Counted from the first letter of the stretch, positions 8,977 through 18,737 are shown. The stretch: DNA of 64,000 nt from Pedobacter sp. MC2016-24 (GCF_015223055.1 NZ_JADFBX010000005.1:62001-126000); one strand, 5' to 3'. Notes: a model not told the origin generated them from the sequence alone. A program made the numbers and translations.

Positions 8977-9543
8977 TTACTCGCCCAATTTTCCGTTGAT
9001 AAATGCTTCGCCATTTCCGCTTCCGGTGGAATAGGTGCTGAAATTTTGAGGGGCACTAAAGTTTACAGCATCGGCAAATGAACCATCAGGATTGGTTACG
9101 ATACCTTTTGGTGAAAAAAACATCTGTTTATTCTGGTCCCAGATTAATTCTTCAGTATTGAAAGTCATGGTTTGGTTAACCACCACCACATTGCGTTTAA
9201 AGATGATCAGCTTCTCCGTCTCCTTCATAATGGCATAATCGGAAGTAATGGTGCCGGTAATCTTTTGGAACTCATCCAGGAACTGAATTTTAACCCCATT
9301 AGGCATTTCCTGATAGGGCGAACCGCTGGATGGGGTAACCTTATCCAAAACCGGCGCATAACCTTTTGCTTTTACCTTAGCCGAATCACTGTATATGATT
9401 TCTACACCTTTAGTCCGGTCTACATTTAAGCTGATCTTTTTGATGACTTCAACTTTCTTCAAATCATCATCCCCACAACTGCTCAGCAACAGCTGAACCA
9501 GACAGATGGCAATTCCCTGAAAAACAAAGCGACCTGCTTTCAT
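8977..9543 (-). CDS. lptC: LPS export protein LptC
   Basis: The 188-aa product has a lipoprotein-type signal with Cys23 in LLLSSCGDD. An LptC/OstA-like beta-jellyroll follows (GVEIIYSDSAKVKAKGYAP, FKRNVVVVNQTMTFNTEELIWD, FFSPKGI). LptC receives LPS from the LptBFG transporter and passes it to LptA in the periplasm. A lipidated form is usual in Bacteroidota, unlike the membrane helix of E. coli LptC. Its ATG shares one base with the stop of the preceding barrel gene (TAATG), implying coupled translation. Confidence 0.85.
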   Translation of the reverse strand: MKAGRFVFQGIAICLVQLLLSSCGDDDLKKVEVIKKISLNVDRTKGVEIIYSDSAKVKAKGYAPVLDKVTPSSGSPYQEMPNGVKIQFLDEFQKITGTITSDYAIMKETEKLIIFKRNVVVVNQTMTFNTEELIWDQNKQMFFSPKGIVTNPDGSFADAVNFSAPQNFSTYSTGSGNGEAFINGKLGE

Positions 9544-10862
9544 TAATCAAACCTAAATCGTTTAAACCAGGTATCGTTTAAAGTGAATCCTAAATGGATG
9601 TTGACGTAATTTTCCTGTACCAGACCATTCGTCATCGAGCCTCTTTTACCCAATTCTGTAGTCAGGTTGATCTTATAAACGGCATATCTGTTGTAAACCA
9701 ATGGCAATCCAAATCCAAATGTAACTGCCATTTGTTTGATGTCCTGACTGCTGATTCGCATATACGTTTTATCATAAGTGAAACCAGCACGATAATCCAT
9801 ACGGTTAAAATAACTGCCGATTGAATTGATATCAGGTGTGATTTGTCCACCCGCTGAGAAACCCCAGCTATCCTGTAAGCCATCGTTTACACCGTCCATG
9901 GTCAGTTTAGACCATTTTCCGGTTCTAAAATCAGCGCCAATCATCCATTTGTTATCTCTTTGAATGGAAAAACCAAAATTGTGCATCAAAGGAAGTTTCA
10001 ATTTAATACCATTCTGCTGAACTGAATCCACGGTAACATAAGAAGCAGGATTCTCTTCACCAGTAGAGGGATCGAAAGGGAACCTGGTTAACACTGTACT
10101 GCGATCGCTGCTGATGCTGGAAGATGCTGATCCGGAATAACCCAATGTAATACGGCTTTTGGTACTCAAAGGAATTTCAAATTGTGCACCGTAAGAAAAG
10201 CCAATTCCACCAACACTGTTTTTAATTTGCTGTCTTGTATTGTAAGCAGGATAAGTAACAGGCTCAATGGTTTGGGTTTGGATCAAGTTACCGAAAATAT
10301 ATTCAACATTGGCACCAATGCGCACATAATCGCCAAACTGTTGTCCTAATCCCAGATATGCTTTATTTAAGCCACCTTCACCAGAATAACGGTTATTGAA
10401 AGCCGTAGAATCCAGTGTACTTGATCCATTAGCTGCATACCCGGAGTTTTTGGTGTATTGGTAACCTACATCTGTAAATGGCAGCAAGCCGAAGCTTAAT
10501 CCGGTACGACCCGGGTTTAAAGGGAAAGCCAATGCAATGTGACTCAATGAACCATTGAAACTGCCTTCTGAAAGACTGCCTTGTTTTAATTTTTTAAACT
10601 CAACTGAAGCACCGATGTCTACAGCAGTCATCATGATACCTGAATAAGTAGCCGGATTCTGCATGTTGATGTTGCTATAACCGTCCGGGCGATAAACACC
10701 GGTAGAAATACCACCCATTGCCTTAAACTGAGGCAACAGCAAGCTGTTTACATTTCCTAACCCATATCTGGAATATGGGGATTGTGAAGTAACCTGCGCC
10801 TTAACCGAAACACTGGCAAACAAGGCCATTATAGCTACTATATAATTAATTTTTTTGTACAT
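9543..10862 (-). CDS. Outer-membrane beta-barrel protein
   Basis: The 439-aa product starts MYKKINYIVAIMALFASVSVKAQ, a signal peptide, so I place the start at 10862. An ATG seven codons upstream would extend further into coaX. After SQSPYSRYGLGNVNS come alternating beta-strands rich in aromatic residues and a C-terminal Phe-rich strand (WFKRFRFD), as in outer-membrane barrels. It resembles the Bacteroidota barrel that regularly sits between coaX and lptC, but no substrate is known. It overlaps the coaX end by 17 bp and the lptC start by 1 bp. Confidence 0.82.
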   Translation of the reverse strand: MYKKINYIVAIMALFASVSVKAQVTSQSPYSRYGLGNVNSLLLPQFKAMGGISTGVYRPDGYSNINMQNPATYSGIMMTAVDIGASVEFKKLKQGSLSEGSFNGSLSHIALAFPLNPGRTGLSFGLLPFTDVGYQYTKNSGYAANGSSTLDSTAFNNRYSGEGGLNKAYLGLGQQFGDYVRIGANVEYIFGNLIQTQTIEPVTYPAYNTRQQIKNSVGGIGFSYGAQFEIPLSTKSRITLGYSGSASSSISSDRSTVLTRFPFDPSTGEENPASYVTVDSVQQNGIKLKLPLMHNFGFSIQRDNKWMIGADFRTGKWSKLTMDGVNDGLQDSWGFSAGGQITPDINSIGSYFNRMDYRAGFTYDKTYMRISSQDIKQMAVTFGFGLPLVYNRYAVYKINLTTELGKRGSMTNGLVQENYVNIHLGFTLNDTWFKRFRFD

Positions 10863-11598
10863 ATTCAAACGCAATAACTTCATTTAATCCTTTTAACACC
10901 AAATACGGATCGTGTATAATTTGCGGCGCAAAGATGCTGTTTTTTAATTGCTTCAGCAAGAAAGCTCCGTTACCACCTGTTAACAGTACCGTAAGATCAA
11001 TATTTTCTTTATTATAGGAGGATATATATCCTTCAACTTCATTCAATAAACCTTGTAAAACCCCATTTTTTATCGCAGATATCGTATCTGTCCCAGCTGG
11101 AATCTCTTCATTTTCATTCCAGTCTACCCATGGCAAGCGACCTGTAAAATGGTTTAAGGCACTAAAACGCATGTGTATTCCCGGACTAATGCTACCGCCA
11201 AAATACGCTGAAGCGCTGTTGAGTAAATCGTAAGTCATACAGGTTCCAGCATCAATCATCAGACAATTCTGACCAGGATAAGCTGCATGGGCTGCCAAAA
11301 CTTTAGCCCACCTGTCTAATCCCAAGGTTGACAAGCTGTGGTAATGGTTATCGATGCCCGTATTCACTTGCGTTGAGAAAGGGATGTACCGGGTTCTTTT
11401 TTTCAAAACATCAACAACCTCCTCCAAATCTGCATTTACACTTGAAATCGTTGCATTTTTGATGTCGTACTGCTGGATTAAAGAAATCAGCATATCCGGA
11501 TCAATTTGCTTTAAAATCTGGTAATCAACCAGCGTTCTTTCCTCAAAAACGGCCAGTTTAATATTCGTATTACCAATATCTAAAACAAGGTTATGCAT
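10846..11598 (-). CDS. coaX: Type III pantothenate kinase CoaX
   Basis: The 250-aa enzyme phosphorylates pantothenate, the first step of coenzyme A synthesis. It has the N-terminal DIGNTN phosphate loop (residues 7-12), LGLDRWAKVLAA, the MIDAGTCMTYD motif, GGSISPGIHMR and LLTGGNGAFL, all standard for the ASKHA-fold CoaX family. Length is normal. It is the first gene of an operon with the barrel protein and lptC and is preceded by a good promoter (11622-11650). Confidence 0.96.
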   Translation of the reverse strand: MHNLVLDIGNTNIKLAVFEERTLVDYQILKQIDPDMLISLIQQYDIKNATISSVNADLEEVVDVLKKRTRYIPFSTQVNTGIDNHYHSLSTLGLDRWAKVLAAHAAYPGQNCLMIDAGTCMTYDLLNSASAYFGGSISPGIHMRFSALNHFTGRLPWVDWNENEEIPAGTDTISAIKNGVLQGLLNEVEGYISSYNKENIDLTVLLTGGNGAFLLKQLKNSIFAPQIIHDPYLVLKGLNEVIAFEYVQKN

Positions 11599-11621
11599 GA
11601 CCTACTTCAAACTTCATGGCA

Positions 11622-11650
11622 CAAAGCTATCAATCTTTAGCAAGTTTCAA
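11622..11650 (-). promoter_or_regulatory. Promoter of the coaX operon
   Basis: On the minus strand TTG (11648-11650), 18 bp, then TAGCTTTG (11622-11629). Both elements match the Bacteroidota sigma factor consensus TTTG/TTG and TAnnTTTG. The -7 box lies 23 bp before the coaX ATG. Confidence 0.6.
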
Positions 11651-11662
11651 CGCGTCAATTTG

Positions 11663-12649
11663 TTAAAAAACGTTAAACAAAAAGCATTGGATCGCAAAAA
11701 CCAAAATCAGGAACAAGCTTTCATAAAACCATCTCTTTTTGGCATTAGAGTAGTAATAAGCTAGCAAAACGGCACCCGGAGGCACACAAAGTAAGAAATG
11801 ATAAAGGTTAAAATCCGGTTTGGTATAAAAACTGACAATCGAAATCAGGAACATAAAAAACAGCATCTGAAAGGCTTTTCTGGTACTGATAAAGCTCCTG
11901 AAAAAGTTCTCCCGCAATTGAAGAATAGCCAAAACCATCATCACCACTACCGGAACCAATACCAGGTAATCATTGTATTGAATTTTAAATACGGAAGGAA
12001 ATTTATTGGCCAGTGGCAACCAGATCTTATAGAACATGGAAAGACTATCGTTCCAATAATAATATACGGCTACAAAAAAGAAAATGGTTAAAAAACCCAC
12101 CAGGCCGGAAATCCATTCCCGCCAGTTGAAGGAACGGTACAGCAATAAAGCCAGCCAGATCATCACCAACATCACGATGAAGGGGAAATAGATGAGGGTT
12201 CCTATAGCAATAATCATCCCGATATCAAACATGATCATGATGGCATTTGAGGACTTACCGATTTTGAGAAACTTATCCATCATCCAGATCAACAGAAAAT
12301 TACAGATCAACGTGGGGCTAAGTACCAGGAAGGGCATAAACAAACTGGCCCCCGTAATGTACATCAGTGCCGGCAGAAAACCAGGCTTATTCAGCAAATT
12401 ATGGTTATTCACCACGCGGTTAAACAAAATGGCCTGGATATAAATGATGACGCCCGCAAAAAACACATTGGCACTTGGCGAAAATGTATTTTGAATAGGG
12501 ATCTGAATGAAGAACTTGGTATAAGGTTCCAAAAACTCAAAATTAAGTTCCGGAGGTGTTTCTGCAAATATGGCAATCCGCATAAAAAAAGTATATGCGA
12601 ATAATATGAGCAGATTTATAGGGTTTAAATTTCTAAATTGATTGATCAT
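11663..12649 (-). CDS. DUF6427 family integral membrane protein
   Basis: The 328-aa protein is very hydrophobic, with roughly eight to ten membrane helices from residue 12 to the end. The start MINQFRNLNPINLLILFAY and the segment NWREWISGLVGF match DUF6427, a Bacteroidota inner-membrane family of unknown function. It lies between the MJ1255-like glycosyltransferase and coaX on the same strand, 29 bp after the former. A role in envelope biogenesis is only suggested by its neighbours. Confidence 0.82.
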   Translation of the reverse strand: MINQFRNLNPINLLILFAYTFFMRIAIFAETPPELNFEFLEPYTKFFIQIPIQNTFSPSANVFFAGVIIYIQAILFNRVVNNHNLLNKPGFLPALMYITGASLFMPFLVLSPTLICNFLLIWMMDKFLKIGKSSNAIMIMFDIGMIIAIGTLIYFPFIVMLVMIWLALLLYRSFNWREWISGLVGFLTIFFFVAVYYYWNDSLSMFYKIWLPLANKFPSVFKIQYNDYLVLVPVVVMMVLAILQLRENFFRSFISTRKAFQMLFFMFLISIVSFYTKPDFNLYHFLLCVPPGAVLLAYYYSNAKKRWFYESLFLILVFAIQCFLFNVF

Positions 12650-12678
12650 GCCTGTTTACTAAGGCAAAGTAAAGCAAA

Positions 12679-13665
12679 TTATCTGGCAAACTGTTTGACA
12701 ACTTTATCTATTACTGCAGCGGTTTCATCCGGAAAATGAAATTGATGCTCTTGCGGACGCTCTACCCAGTCCTTAATTACAGGCAACCAATTCTTATTGC
12801 TTCCCCAAATGACAGGCAAACCAAATTGCTTCAATGCAAAAGCATTACACTGCTGCTCATATTGGAATTTCATAGGCACCACCAACAGCTTTTTCCCTAG
12901 AAACAGTGCTTCGGCAGGGCCTTCAAAGCCGCCACCACTCAAAAAACCGGCACAGGAAGCCAGACTGATGTTAAACAATTCGTTGTGAATTGGCGAGACA
13001 GCGACATTTCCATCCGTATAACTTAATTTGGTATGTTTAGAAAACACCTGCCAGTTTACGTTTGGCACCTGCTTGAGTAAAGGCACAAGCCAGCGGTCAT
13101 CTATCGCAGGCAAATAAACCGTATAATGGCCCAGGTTGCTGGTGCGCATGTTCCTGATCTCTGCACGAATTACAGGTGTATAGATGAAATCATCGTAACG
13201 GTCAAAATGAAAACCTACGTAATGTGAGGCGGGTGCATAGTACTTCAGTACCAATTGTGCCCAATCTATGCTTTTTGGTTTAGGAACCTTTTTAGATTGA
13301 AAAGAGGCCTGATGACTTAAGCCCACACTTTCTATGCCTTTTACCCGGCACGCCCAGGCTGTTACAGGCTCAAAATCATTTAATATGAGGTTATAGTCTT
13401 TTAAAGGAAGTGTCCTTACATCTTTAACAAATTGAGGTAAGTCCATGGTCTTCCAGGTTTCAAGGTGATTGACCCCACCCTTTTTTCCGAAAATAAAACT
13501 GAACCCATGCAATTGGTACTTGATCTCCTGCGTCAGCTTAACGTCGGCCTGGGTACCACTGATCAGCAAATCTACGTCTCCGTACTGCTGCAGCAATGGC
13601 ACGATTTCTCTAGCGCGACTGACATGCCCGTTACCTGTACCCTGAATGGCATAAAGTATTTTCAT
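12679..13665 (-). CDS. Glycosyltransferase family protein, MJ1255/VC2487 type
   Basis: The 328-aa product starts MKILYAIQGTGNGHVSRARE, typical of GT-B glycosyltransferases in the MJ1255/VC2487 group, which is related to MurG and UDP-glucuronosyltransferases. Near residues 240-280 is GFLSGGGFEGPAEALFLGK, the donor-binding region of this fold. An earlier Met two codons upstream is possible. Donor and acceptor are unknown. The next gene upstream is an LpxH-like phosphoesterase, so action on lipids or surface glycans is plausible. Confidence 0.85.
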   Translation of the reverse strand: MKILYAIQGTGNGHVSRAREIVPLLQQYGDVDLLISGTQADVKLTQEIKYQLHGFSFIFGKKGGVNHLETWKTMDLPQFVKDVRTLPLKDYNLILNDFEPVTAWACRVKGIESVGLSHQASFQSKKVPKPKSIDWAQLVLKYYAPASHYVGFHFDRYDDFIYTPVIRAEIRNMRTSNLGHYTVYLPAIDDRWLVPLLKQVPNVNWQVFSKHTKLSYTDGNVAVSPIHNELFNISLASCAGFLSGGGFEGPAEALFLGKKLLVVPMKFQYEQQCNAFALKQFGLPVIWGSNKNWLPVIKDWVERPQEHQFHFPDETAAVIDKVVKQFAR

Positions 13666-13761
13666 CTGCACCTAATATCTGTAATTTTCACCAGTATATA
13701 ATTATTTTTTAACTGCGATGAATAGAAAATAGGAAATGTAAGCTCATGCAGGTGTTATGAT

Positions 13762-14616
13762 TTAGACAATTTCCAATTTAATCTTCTGGAGCAAAACATT
13801 GATGTCCAGCTTACTGGATAAATCTTCGCTATCAGACAATTGCCCTTCCTCAACCTCATCTTTTTGAAAGTCTTTAGGATCGTATTTAAAAATCTTCCAG
13901 GTTTTATTGTGATACTCAAGTGCGGTCAGATTTTCCACCCAGTCGCCACTATTCAGATAGGTCACCTGTCCGTTTTCTACAGCAATGGTTCGCATTTCCG
14001 GTTGATGAATGTGTCCGCAGATCACAAATTCATAGCCGTTTTCGATTGCCAGTTCGGCAGCCGTATTTTCAAAACTATTGATAAATTTTACCGCATCTTT
14101 AAACTTGGCTTTTATCTTTTTAGAAAAACTCATTTTTTCCCTTCCGAATAATTTGAGGATCCAGTTGACCATGCTATTGATCAGGATAAGTGAATCGTAA
14201 CCAACTGCGCCCAGTTTGGCAAGCCACTTGGAATGCTGCATCGTCACGTCAAAGATATCTCCATGAAAGAACCAGGCCTTAGCGCCGTCCAGTTCTACAA
14301 CCAATTTATTCTGGAGGTGAAACGTACCCATGTGCATATCTGCAAATTTCCGAAGCAATTCGTCGTGGTTACCGGTCAGATAGTGAACTGGTACACCTTC
14401 CACAACAAACTTCATCAGTTTACGTAACACTTTCATGTGCGTTTCCGGCCAATACCTTTTGCTGAATTGCCAAATGTCGATGATATCCCCGTTCAGGACC
14501 AGCATTTTGGGCTTAATGCTCTTCAAATATTTTAGAAGTTCTTTGGCATGGCAACCGTAGGTGCCCAAATGGACGTCAGAAATGACAACAATATCAACTT
14601 CTCTTTTAGACATCAT
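13762..14616 (-). CDS. UDP-2,3-diacylglucosamine diphosphatase-like metallophosphoesterase
   Basis: The 284-aa protein has the calcineurin-like metal motifs in order: ISDVHLGTYG (near 12-21), VLNGDIIDIW (near 40), LTGNHDELLRKF (near 80), WFFHGDIFD (near 113) and ICGHIHQPEMR (near 198). The layout matches LpxH-type enzymes that hydrolyse UDP-2,3-diacylglucosamine to lipid X in lipid A synthesis. Its C-terminus is somewhat longer, with an acidic stretch (DEVEEGQLSDSEDL). A different phospho-substrate cannot be excluded. The start overlaps the stop of a 30-aa ORF (14606-14698). Confidence 0.85.
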   Translation of the reverse strand: MMSKREVDIVVISDVHLGTYGCHAKELLKYLKSIKPKMLVLNGDIIDIWQFSKRYWPETHMKVLRKLMKFVVEGVPVHYLTGNHDELLRKFADMHMGTFHLQNKLVVELDGAKAWFFHGDIFDVTMQHSKWLAKLGAVGYDSLILINSMVNWILKLFGREKMSFSKKIKAKFKDAVKFINSFENTAAELAIENGYEFVICGHIHQPEMRTIAVENGQVTYLNSGDWVENLTALEYHNKTWKIFKYDPKDFQKDEVEEGQLSDSEDLSSKLDINVLLQKIKLEIV

Positions 14617-14698
14617 CCTCCTCTATTGTAAGTTCATAAGAACTAAAAAAAAGCGCAACAATTGCGATCAGACAAGCAATAAAAAACAATTCCACCAT
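14606..14698 (-). CDS. Candidate 30-aa single-helix membrane peptide
   Basis: ATG at 14698 opens a 30-codon frame with one hydrophobic segment (LFFIACLIAIVALFF), then an acidic tail ending EEDDV. Its TAA (14606-14608) lies just inside the metallophosphoesterase gene, so the frames overlap by 11 bp. It is the first ORF after a promoter-like TACTTTTG box at 14718-14725. The peptide has no recognisable family. The position suggests a leader or a small partner protein; it could also be chance. Confidence 0.45.
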   Translation of the reverse strand: MVELFFIACLIAIVALFFSSYELTIEEDDV

Positions 14699-14717
14699 GG
14701 GGATATTAGTTTATTCC

Positions 14718-14743
14718 CAAAAGTAGAACATGAAGATTAACAA
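14718..14743 (-). promoter_or_regulatory. Candidate promoter for the 30-aa ORF and LpxH-like gene
   Basis: On the minus strand TTG (14741-14743), 15 bp, then TACTTTTG, an exact TAnnTTTG box. The spacing is a few bases shorter than the usual 18-20. Confidence 0.4.
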
Positions 14744-14770
14744 ACGATTAACAATACGTTATCAATTCAA

Positions 14771-15736
14771 CTAGCGACTTATGGAGAAGGTTACAGGAAT
14801 ATTAAATTTAACCCTGACTGGAAATCCATGTTGCTTGCCAGGAATCCATCCAGTCGAGCGCTGAACAACCCGAATAGCCTCTGCGTCGAGGTCGGGATTC
14901 AGGCTTCTAGCAACCTTAACATCTGAAATGCTACCGTCCTTCTCTACCACAAAGTTCAAAAACACCTTGCCTTGTATACCAGCTTGCCATGCTGCATTGG
15001 GATATTTAAGGTTTTGCTTTAGATAAGTAAAGAATGCTGCGATACCTTTTTTATAACTCGGAGCCTCTTCCTGTATGGTGTATTTGTAATTCTGACCGTC
15101 TTTCGAACTCTCCCCTGAAACAAATTTGCCTTTATCAAACTGCTCTTTATACCAATAGGTACCAGAAACATTAGTGGCAAACCAGACACCGTCGCTAAAG
15201 CCAGCAGCATAATCCCCCTCTAAACTAAGCAGCTCTTTTTGGTCCGGGCTTTTAAAAAACTCTTTAAAATGTCCATTCCCATCCTTAACCATAACATTTC
15301 CTAAAGAATCTGCCATGTACATTGTTTTTTCAACCTTATAACGCCGATCATCAAGTGCATATTCAGTAATTTTCTTAAGCGCGCCGTTCTCAAAAAAAAG
15401 ATAGGATTTATCCACCAGCTGATTGTTTTGGTAGTTGAACATAGCTTCCTTTGCCCCATTCATTTTATATCTGACAAGACTTCCTTCATATATCAGGAAA
15501 GGATAAAAACTTGAAACGGAACCTAAAGTTTTAACTTTGCCATTTTTAAAGTATTCTACCAATTTAAAATTCACCGAACCTGAATCAGCCCTTTCAATAA
15601 CACGTATAAAGTCAGCACTATCCACACTGGTTACAAATTCGCCATTATCTTTTAGATAAAATACGTTTTCACCACTTTGTGCATACAAAGACAAACTTGT
15701 TATAGTTAAAAATGCGAATACGATGATCCATTTCAT
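14771..15736 (-). CDS. Exported protein with C-terminal TonB domain
   Basis: The 321-aa protein has a signal peptide (MKWIIVFAFLTITSLSLYAQ). A middle region of MORN-like toxin/antitoxin-style repeats follows (EYFKNGKVKTLGSV, YQNNQLVDKSYLFFENGALK). The C-terminal TonB domain spans about 230-321 (KYPNAAWQAGIQGKVFLNFVV, GSISDVKVARSLNPDLDAEAIRVV). It lacks the N-terminal membrane anchor and Pro-rich spacer of a true TonB, so it is more likely a periplasmic protein using the fold for binding. Such proteins are abundant in Bacteroidota and mostly uncharacterised. The yfhO-like gene ends 42 bp upstream. Confidence 0.82.
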   Translation of the reverse strand: MKWIIVFAFLTITSLSLYAQSGENVFYLKDNGEFVTSVDSADFIRVIERADSGSVNFKLVEYFKNGKVKTLGSVSSFYPFLIYEGSLVRYKMNGAKEAMFNYQNNQLVDKSYLFFENGALKKITEYALDDRRYKVEKTMYMADSLGNVMVKDGNGHFKEFFKSPDQKELLSLEGDYAAGFSDGVWFATNVSGTYWYKEQFDKGKFVSGESSKDGQNYKYTIQEEAPSYKKGIAAFFTYLKQNLKYPNAAWQAGIQGKVFLNFVVEKDGSISDVKVARSLNPDLDAEAIRVVQRSTGWIPGKQHGFPVRVKFNIPVTFSISR

Positions 15737-15778
15737 AAGAGCTATTTGATAACTAAAAAATACAAAAAGTTGCTTAAG

Positions 15779-18262
15779 TTATTTCTTTTTCTTCCGTTCT
15801 GTGTAAAAAGCTAAACCAAACCCTGCAACCAGCAAAATAGATCCTGCCAGTGAGATGTGTTCACCCATGTAATATGAGGTTGGTTCGAACTTGAATTCCA
15901 CTTTATGATTTCCAGCCTCAAGCTGTGCCGCACGTAATACGTAATCGGCTCTGAAATAAGGTTTTTTAGCACCATCAACATACATATTCCAGCCTTTGTC
16001 ATAATAGATCTCCGAGAACACAGCTACAACATCCGTAGGGGCGCTATAGGAATAAACCAGATGATCCGGATGGTAACTATCTAACTTAATCATCGCTCCT
16101 GTACCAGGGCCTAAACGCTTTTCATCCAATTTATCTTTATACATGACATCTACAATCGCTTCCTTCTTAGGATCAAAACTGCTGATGGCCTGCATCTCTT
16201 CATCCGCATTTTTTGCAAATTGTACGTTCGGCACAATCCAGGCATGGCCCGCAGCTGTTGCGTTACGCTGCATTTTATAAGAACCATTTTGCGGGTCCTG
16301 TGTGATGATATATTTGGTATTCAACATATCCAGTACATCCTGGTTCACACTTTTTGCAAACTGCTTTTCAATCAACTCCTGGTAGCGTTTCAACTTCGCT
16401 GCATGATAGCCACCAATTGTTTTATGAAATTGCGAAGCACTGGCATCTGAGAAAGTCGCGATACTCTGGTCATAAACCCTGAAGTCAGGGTCTTTATCAG
16501 CCATAATGAAATCATCCACATCACGAGGCTGAAAATGAGCACTCAAATCAGCTTTACTGGAGAAGTTGCTGTTGTTCAGGTAACGACGGTCAACCTGCCA
16601 CATATCAACCAAGACCACCAATGCCAGTAAGACCATAACCGTCTGAAAGCCCATTTTTTTACCAATCAATGCCCACATCAAACCGAAGGCAATGGCAATA
16701 AATATAAAGGAGCGGAAGGCATCAGCCCGTGCAATGGCAATACGATCGGAGATCAGGGCATTTGCAATGTTATGAGCAATCGTTGTGTTATTTTGTAAAC
16801 TTTGCGTAAGTGCCTGTACAATTTCCTGGTGATTTGCGGTCTTAAAACTGAAGAACAAAGTTGGTACGACAGCCACAATCAAAGCAAAACCTCCTGTAAT
16901 TCCTGCCGACCAGGTTAGTTTTTGTAACAATACCTTCTGATCGGTCTGCCCATCCTGAACTTCTTTGACGGCAAGAATGGCTAATATCGGCACCATTAAG
17001 CCTACAACAGCTAAAATAGACTCTACAGCCCTGAATTTATTGTACAATGGGAAATAGTCAAAGAACAGATCAGAGATTAAAGGAAAATTTTTACCGAAAG
17101 ACAGGAAAATAAACAATACTGTTGTTCCCAATATCCACCACTTTAAGTGACTTCGAACGATAAATAAGCCAAAAACAAATAAGAAACAGATCACTGCACC
17201 AAAATAATATCCACCAGAAGTTCCAGGTTTTTCTCCCCAGTACTGTTGCATATTCAAATTTTGACCCAGCTGCTGGATTACCTGAATGGTTTGGTTGGGA
17301 TCACCACCTGTTACCTCAGCAACAGCCTTATACATATGGCTTTCTGGTTTTACCAGTTCATTGATGCTTGTTGCACCACCATATAAATCGGGAATCAAAA
17401 ATGTGAAGCTCTCTCCTACACCCTGACTCCATCCATAAGCATATTCTTTTGCGTTGGCATTTCCACCGTCGCTGGCTGCACTGGTTAAATTTGATTTTCC
17501 CCTGTTGGTTTCCTGAGCATATTCTGCTGTAGTCCACAATAATGCAGCATTAACCATAACACCTACGATTAAAGCTACAGCAAGTGTGCCTATCGCTTTC
17601 CAAACATCAGGCAAAGTTTTTTTCTTATAGGCCTGATAAATTTCTACACCCATAAAGATGATAATGGATAAGAACAGATAATATGCCATCTGCACGTGGT
17701 TTGCCCGGATCAGCAAAGCCAGGAACAAGGCTGACAAACTACCGCCCAGCAAATATTTACCCCTTAAAGTTATGATGATACTGGCAATCAACGGTGCAAA
17801 AAAGCCTATGGCCAGTACTTTGTTGTTGTGCCCGGTTGCAATCAACACAAAGTTATATGTAGTAAATGTAAAAGCAATGGCGCCTGCAGCAGCGAGCCAG
17901 GGATTTACACGAAGTACTATGAATAAAAAATAAGTACCGATCAGCAAAAGCAATACAGGGCCAACTGGTGCCGGAAGTGTATTCACCACCAGATGCATGG
18001 CATAGGTAGCAACGCTGGAGCTATATTTTGCCCAGATCTGGTAAGCAGGCATCCCACCAAACATTTGATTGGTCCATAAGGGGGCTTTGCCATCCTTCTC
18101 CTTATACTCCATAATCTCTTTTTGCATGGCTTTAGCCTGCAATACATCACTTTGTGAAGGGCCTTTACCTTGCAGCACAGGGCTGAAATAGACAAAGCAG
18201 ATGACAACAAAAAATCCAATGATGGCAAGATGTATGCCATTCGCTTTTAACCAATTATTCAT
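15779..18262 (-). CDS. YfhO family multi-pass membrane protein
   Basis: The 827-aa protein has an N-terminal membrane domain with about a dozen helices, a soluble section at about 590-790, and a last helix near 800 followed by ERKKKK. Motifs such as PVLQGKGPSQSDVLQAKAM and FSEIYYDKGWNMYVDG match the YfhO family. Members resemble GT-C glycosyltransferases; in Firmicutes, YfhO is linked to lipoteichoic-acid glycosylation. Donor and acceptor here are unknown. The envelope-gene setting fits a role in surface glycan transfer. Confidence 0.88.
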   Translation of the reverse strand: MNNWLKANGIHLAIIGFFVVICFVYFSPVLQGKGPSQSDVLQAKAMQKEIMEYKEKDGKAPLWTNQMFGGMPAYQIWAKYSSSVATYAMHLVVNTLPAPVGPVLLLLIGTYFLFIVLRVNPWLAAAGAIAFTFTTYNFVLIATGHNNKVLAIGFFAPLIASIIITLRGKYLLGGSLSALFLALLIRANHVQMAYYLFLSIIIFMGVEIYQAYKKKTLPDVWKAIGTLAVALIVGVMVNAALLWTTAEYAQETNRGKSNLTSAASDGGNANAKEYAYGWSQGVGESFTFLIPDLYGGATSINELVKPESHMYKAVAEVTGGDPNQTIQVIQQLGQNLNMQQYWGEKPGTSGGYYFGAVICFLFVFGLFIVRSHLKWWILGTTVLFIFLSFGKNFPLISDLFFDYFPLYNKFRAVESILAVVGLMVPILAILAVKEVQDGQTDQKVLLQKLTWSAGITGGFALIVAVVPTLFFSFKTANHQEIVQALTQSLQNNTTIAHNIANALISDRIAIARADAFRSFIFIAIAFGLMWALIGKKMGFQTVMVLLALVVLVDMWQVDRRYLNNSNFSSKADLSAHFQPRDVDDFIMADKDPDFRVYDQSIATFSDASASQFHKTIGGYHAAKLKRYQELIEKQFAKSVNQDVLDMLNTKYIITQDPQNGSYKMQRNATAAGHAWIVPNVQFAKNADEEMQAISSFDPKKEAIVDVMYKDKLDEKRLGPGTGAMIKLDSYHPDHLVYSYSAPTDVVAVFSEIYYDKGWNMYVDGAKKPYFRADYVLRAAQLEAGNHKVEFKFEPTSYYMGEHISLAGSILLVAGFGLAFYTERKKKK

Positions 18263-18381
18263 TAAGGGTGGTTTAGATTATAAACTAACCCCAAAACTAG
18301 CCAAAAAAGCTTTATATCAAAACATTTTTATTGTTCTCCAGATGACTTTCGAAAAAAATCGCCGAAGTGGGAAAAAACAGG

Positions 18382-18633
18382 CTATTTGACTTCCTCGTAG
18401 TCGACAAAATCGCCCAACTTATCCGCATTGCCATGCTTAGGCTGAGGTGGCACATAATCAATAGAGATAGACCCCTCAGGTTTTGGATTACGCTGACGGG
18501 CCTGTTCATTGGCTTGATCCTGCACTTTATTTACCATTTTCGCCAATACCACCGGAAACAACCAGCGAAAAAGCAAACGAATGGCGTATAGAATCAAGAC
18601 CGTGATGAGAAGAAATTTTACTAATGCTCCCAT
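18382..18633 (-). CDS. DUF4834 family small membrane protein
   Basis: The 83-aa protein has one N-terminal membrane helix (residues 5-22). A basic linker follows, then a tail ending KLGDFVDYEEVK; this tail is the recognisable part of DUF4834. No function is known. It lies 119 bp upstream of the yfhO-like gene on the same strand. Confidence 0.75.
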   Translation of the reverse strand: MGALVKFLLITVLILYAIRLLFRWLFPVVLAKMVNKVQDQANEQARQRNPKPEGSISIDYVPPQPKHGNADKLGDFVDYEEVK

Positions 18634-18737
18634 TTAATTTTTTAACGTTTATAATCAATAACTAAGCTATAGACGGATTTGAAATTTGATTATTACAAGC
18701 ATCCGCTGATTATTGCAATGTCATTACAATACCGCCA

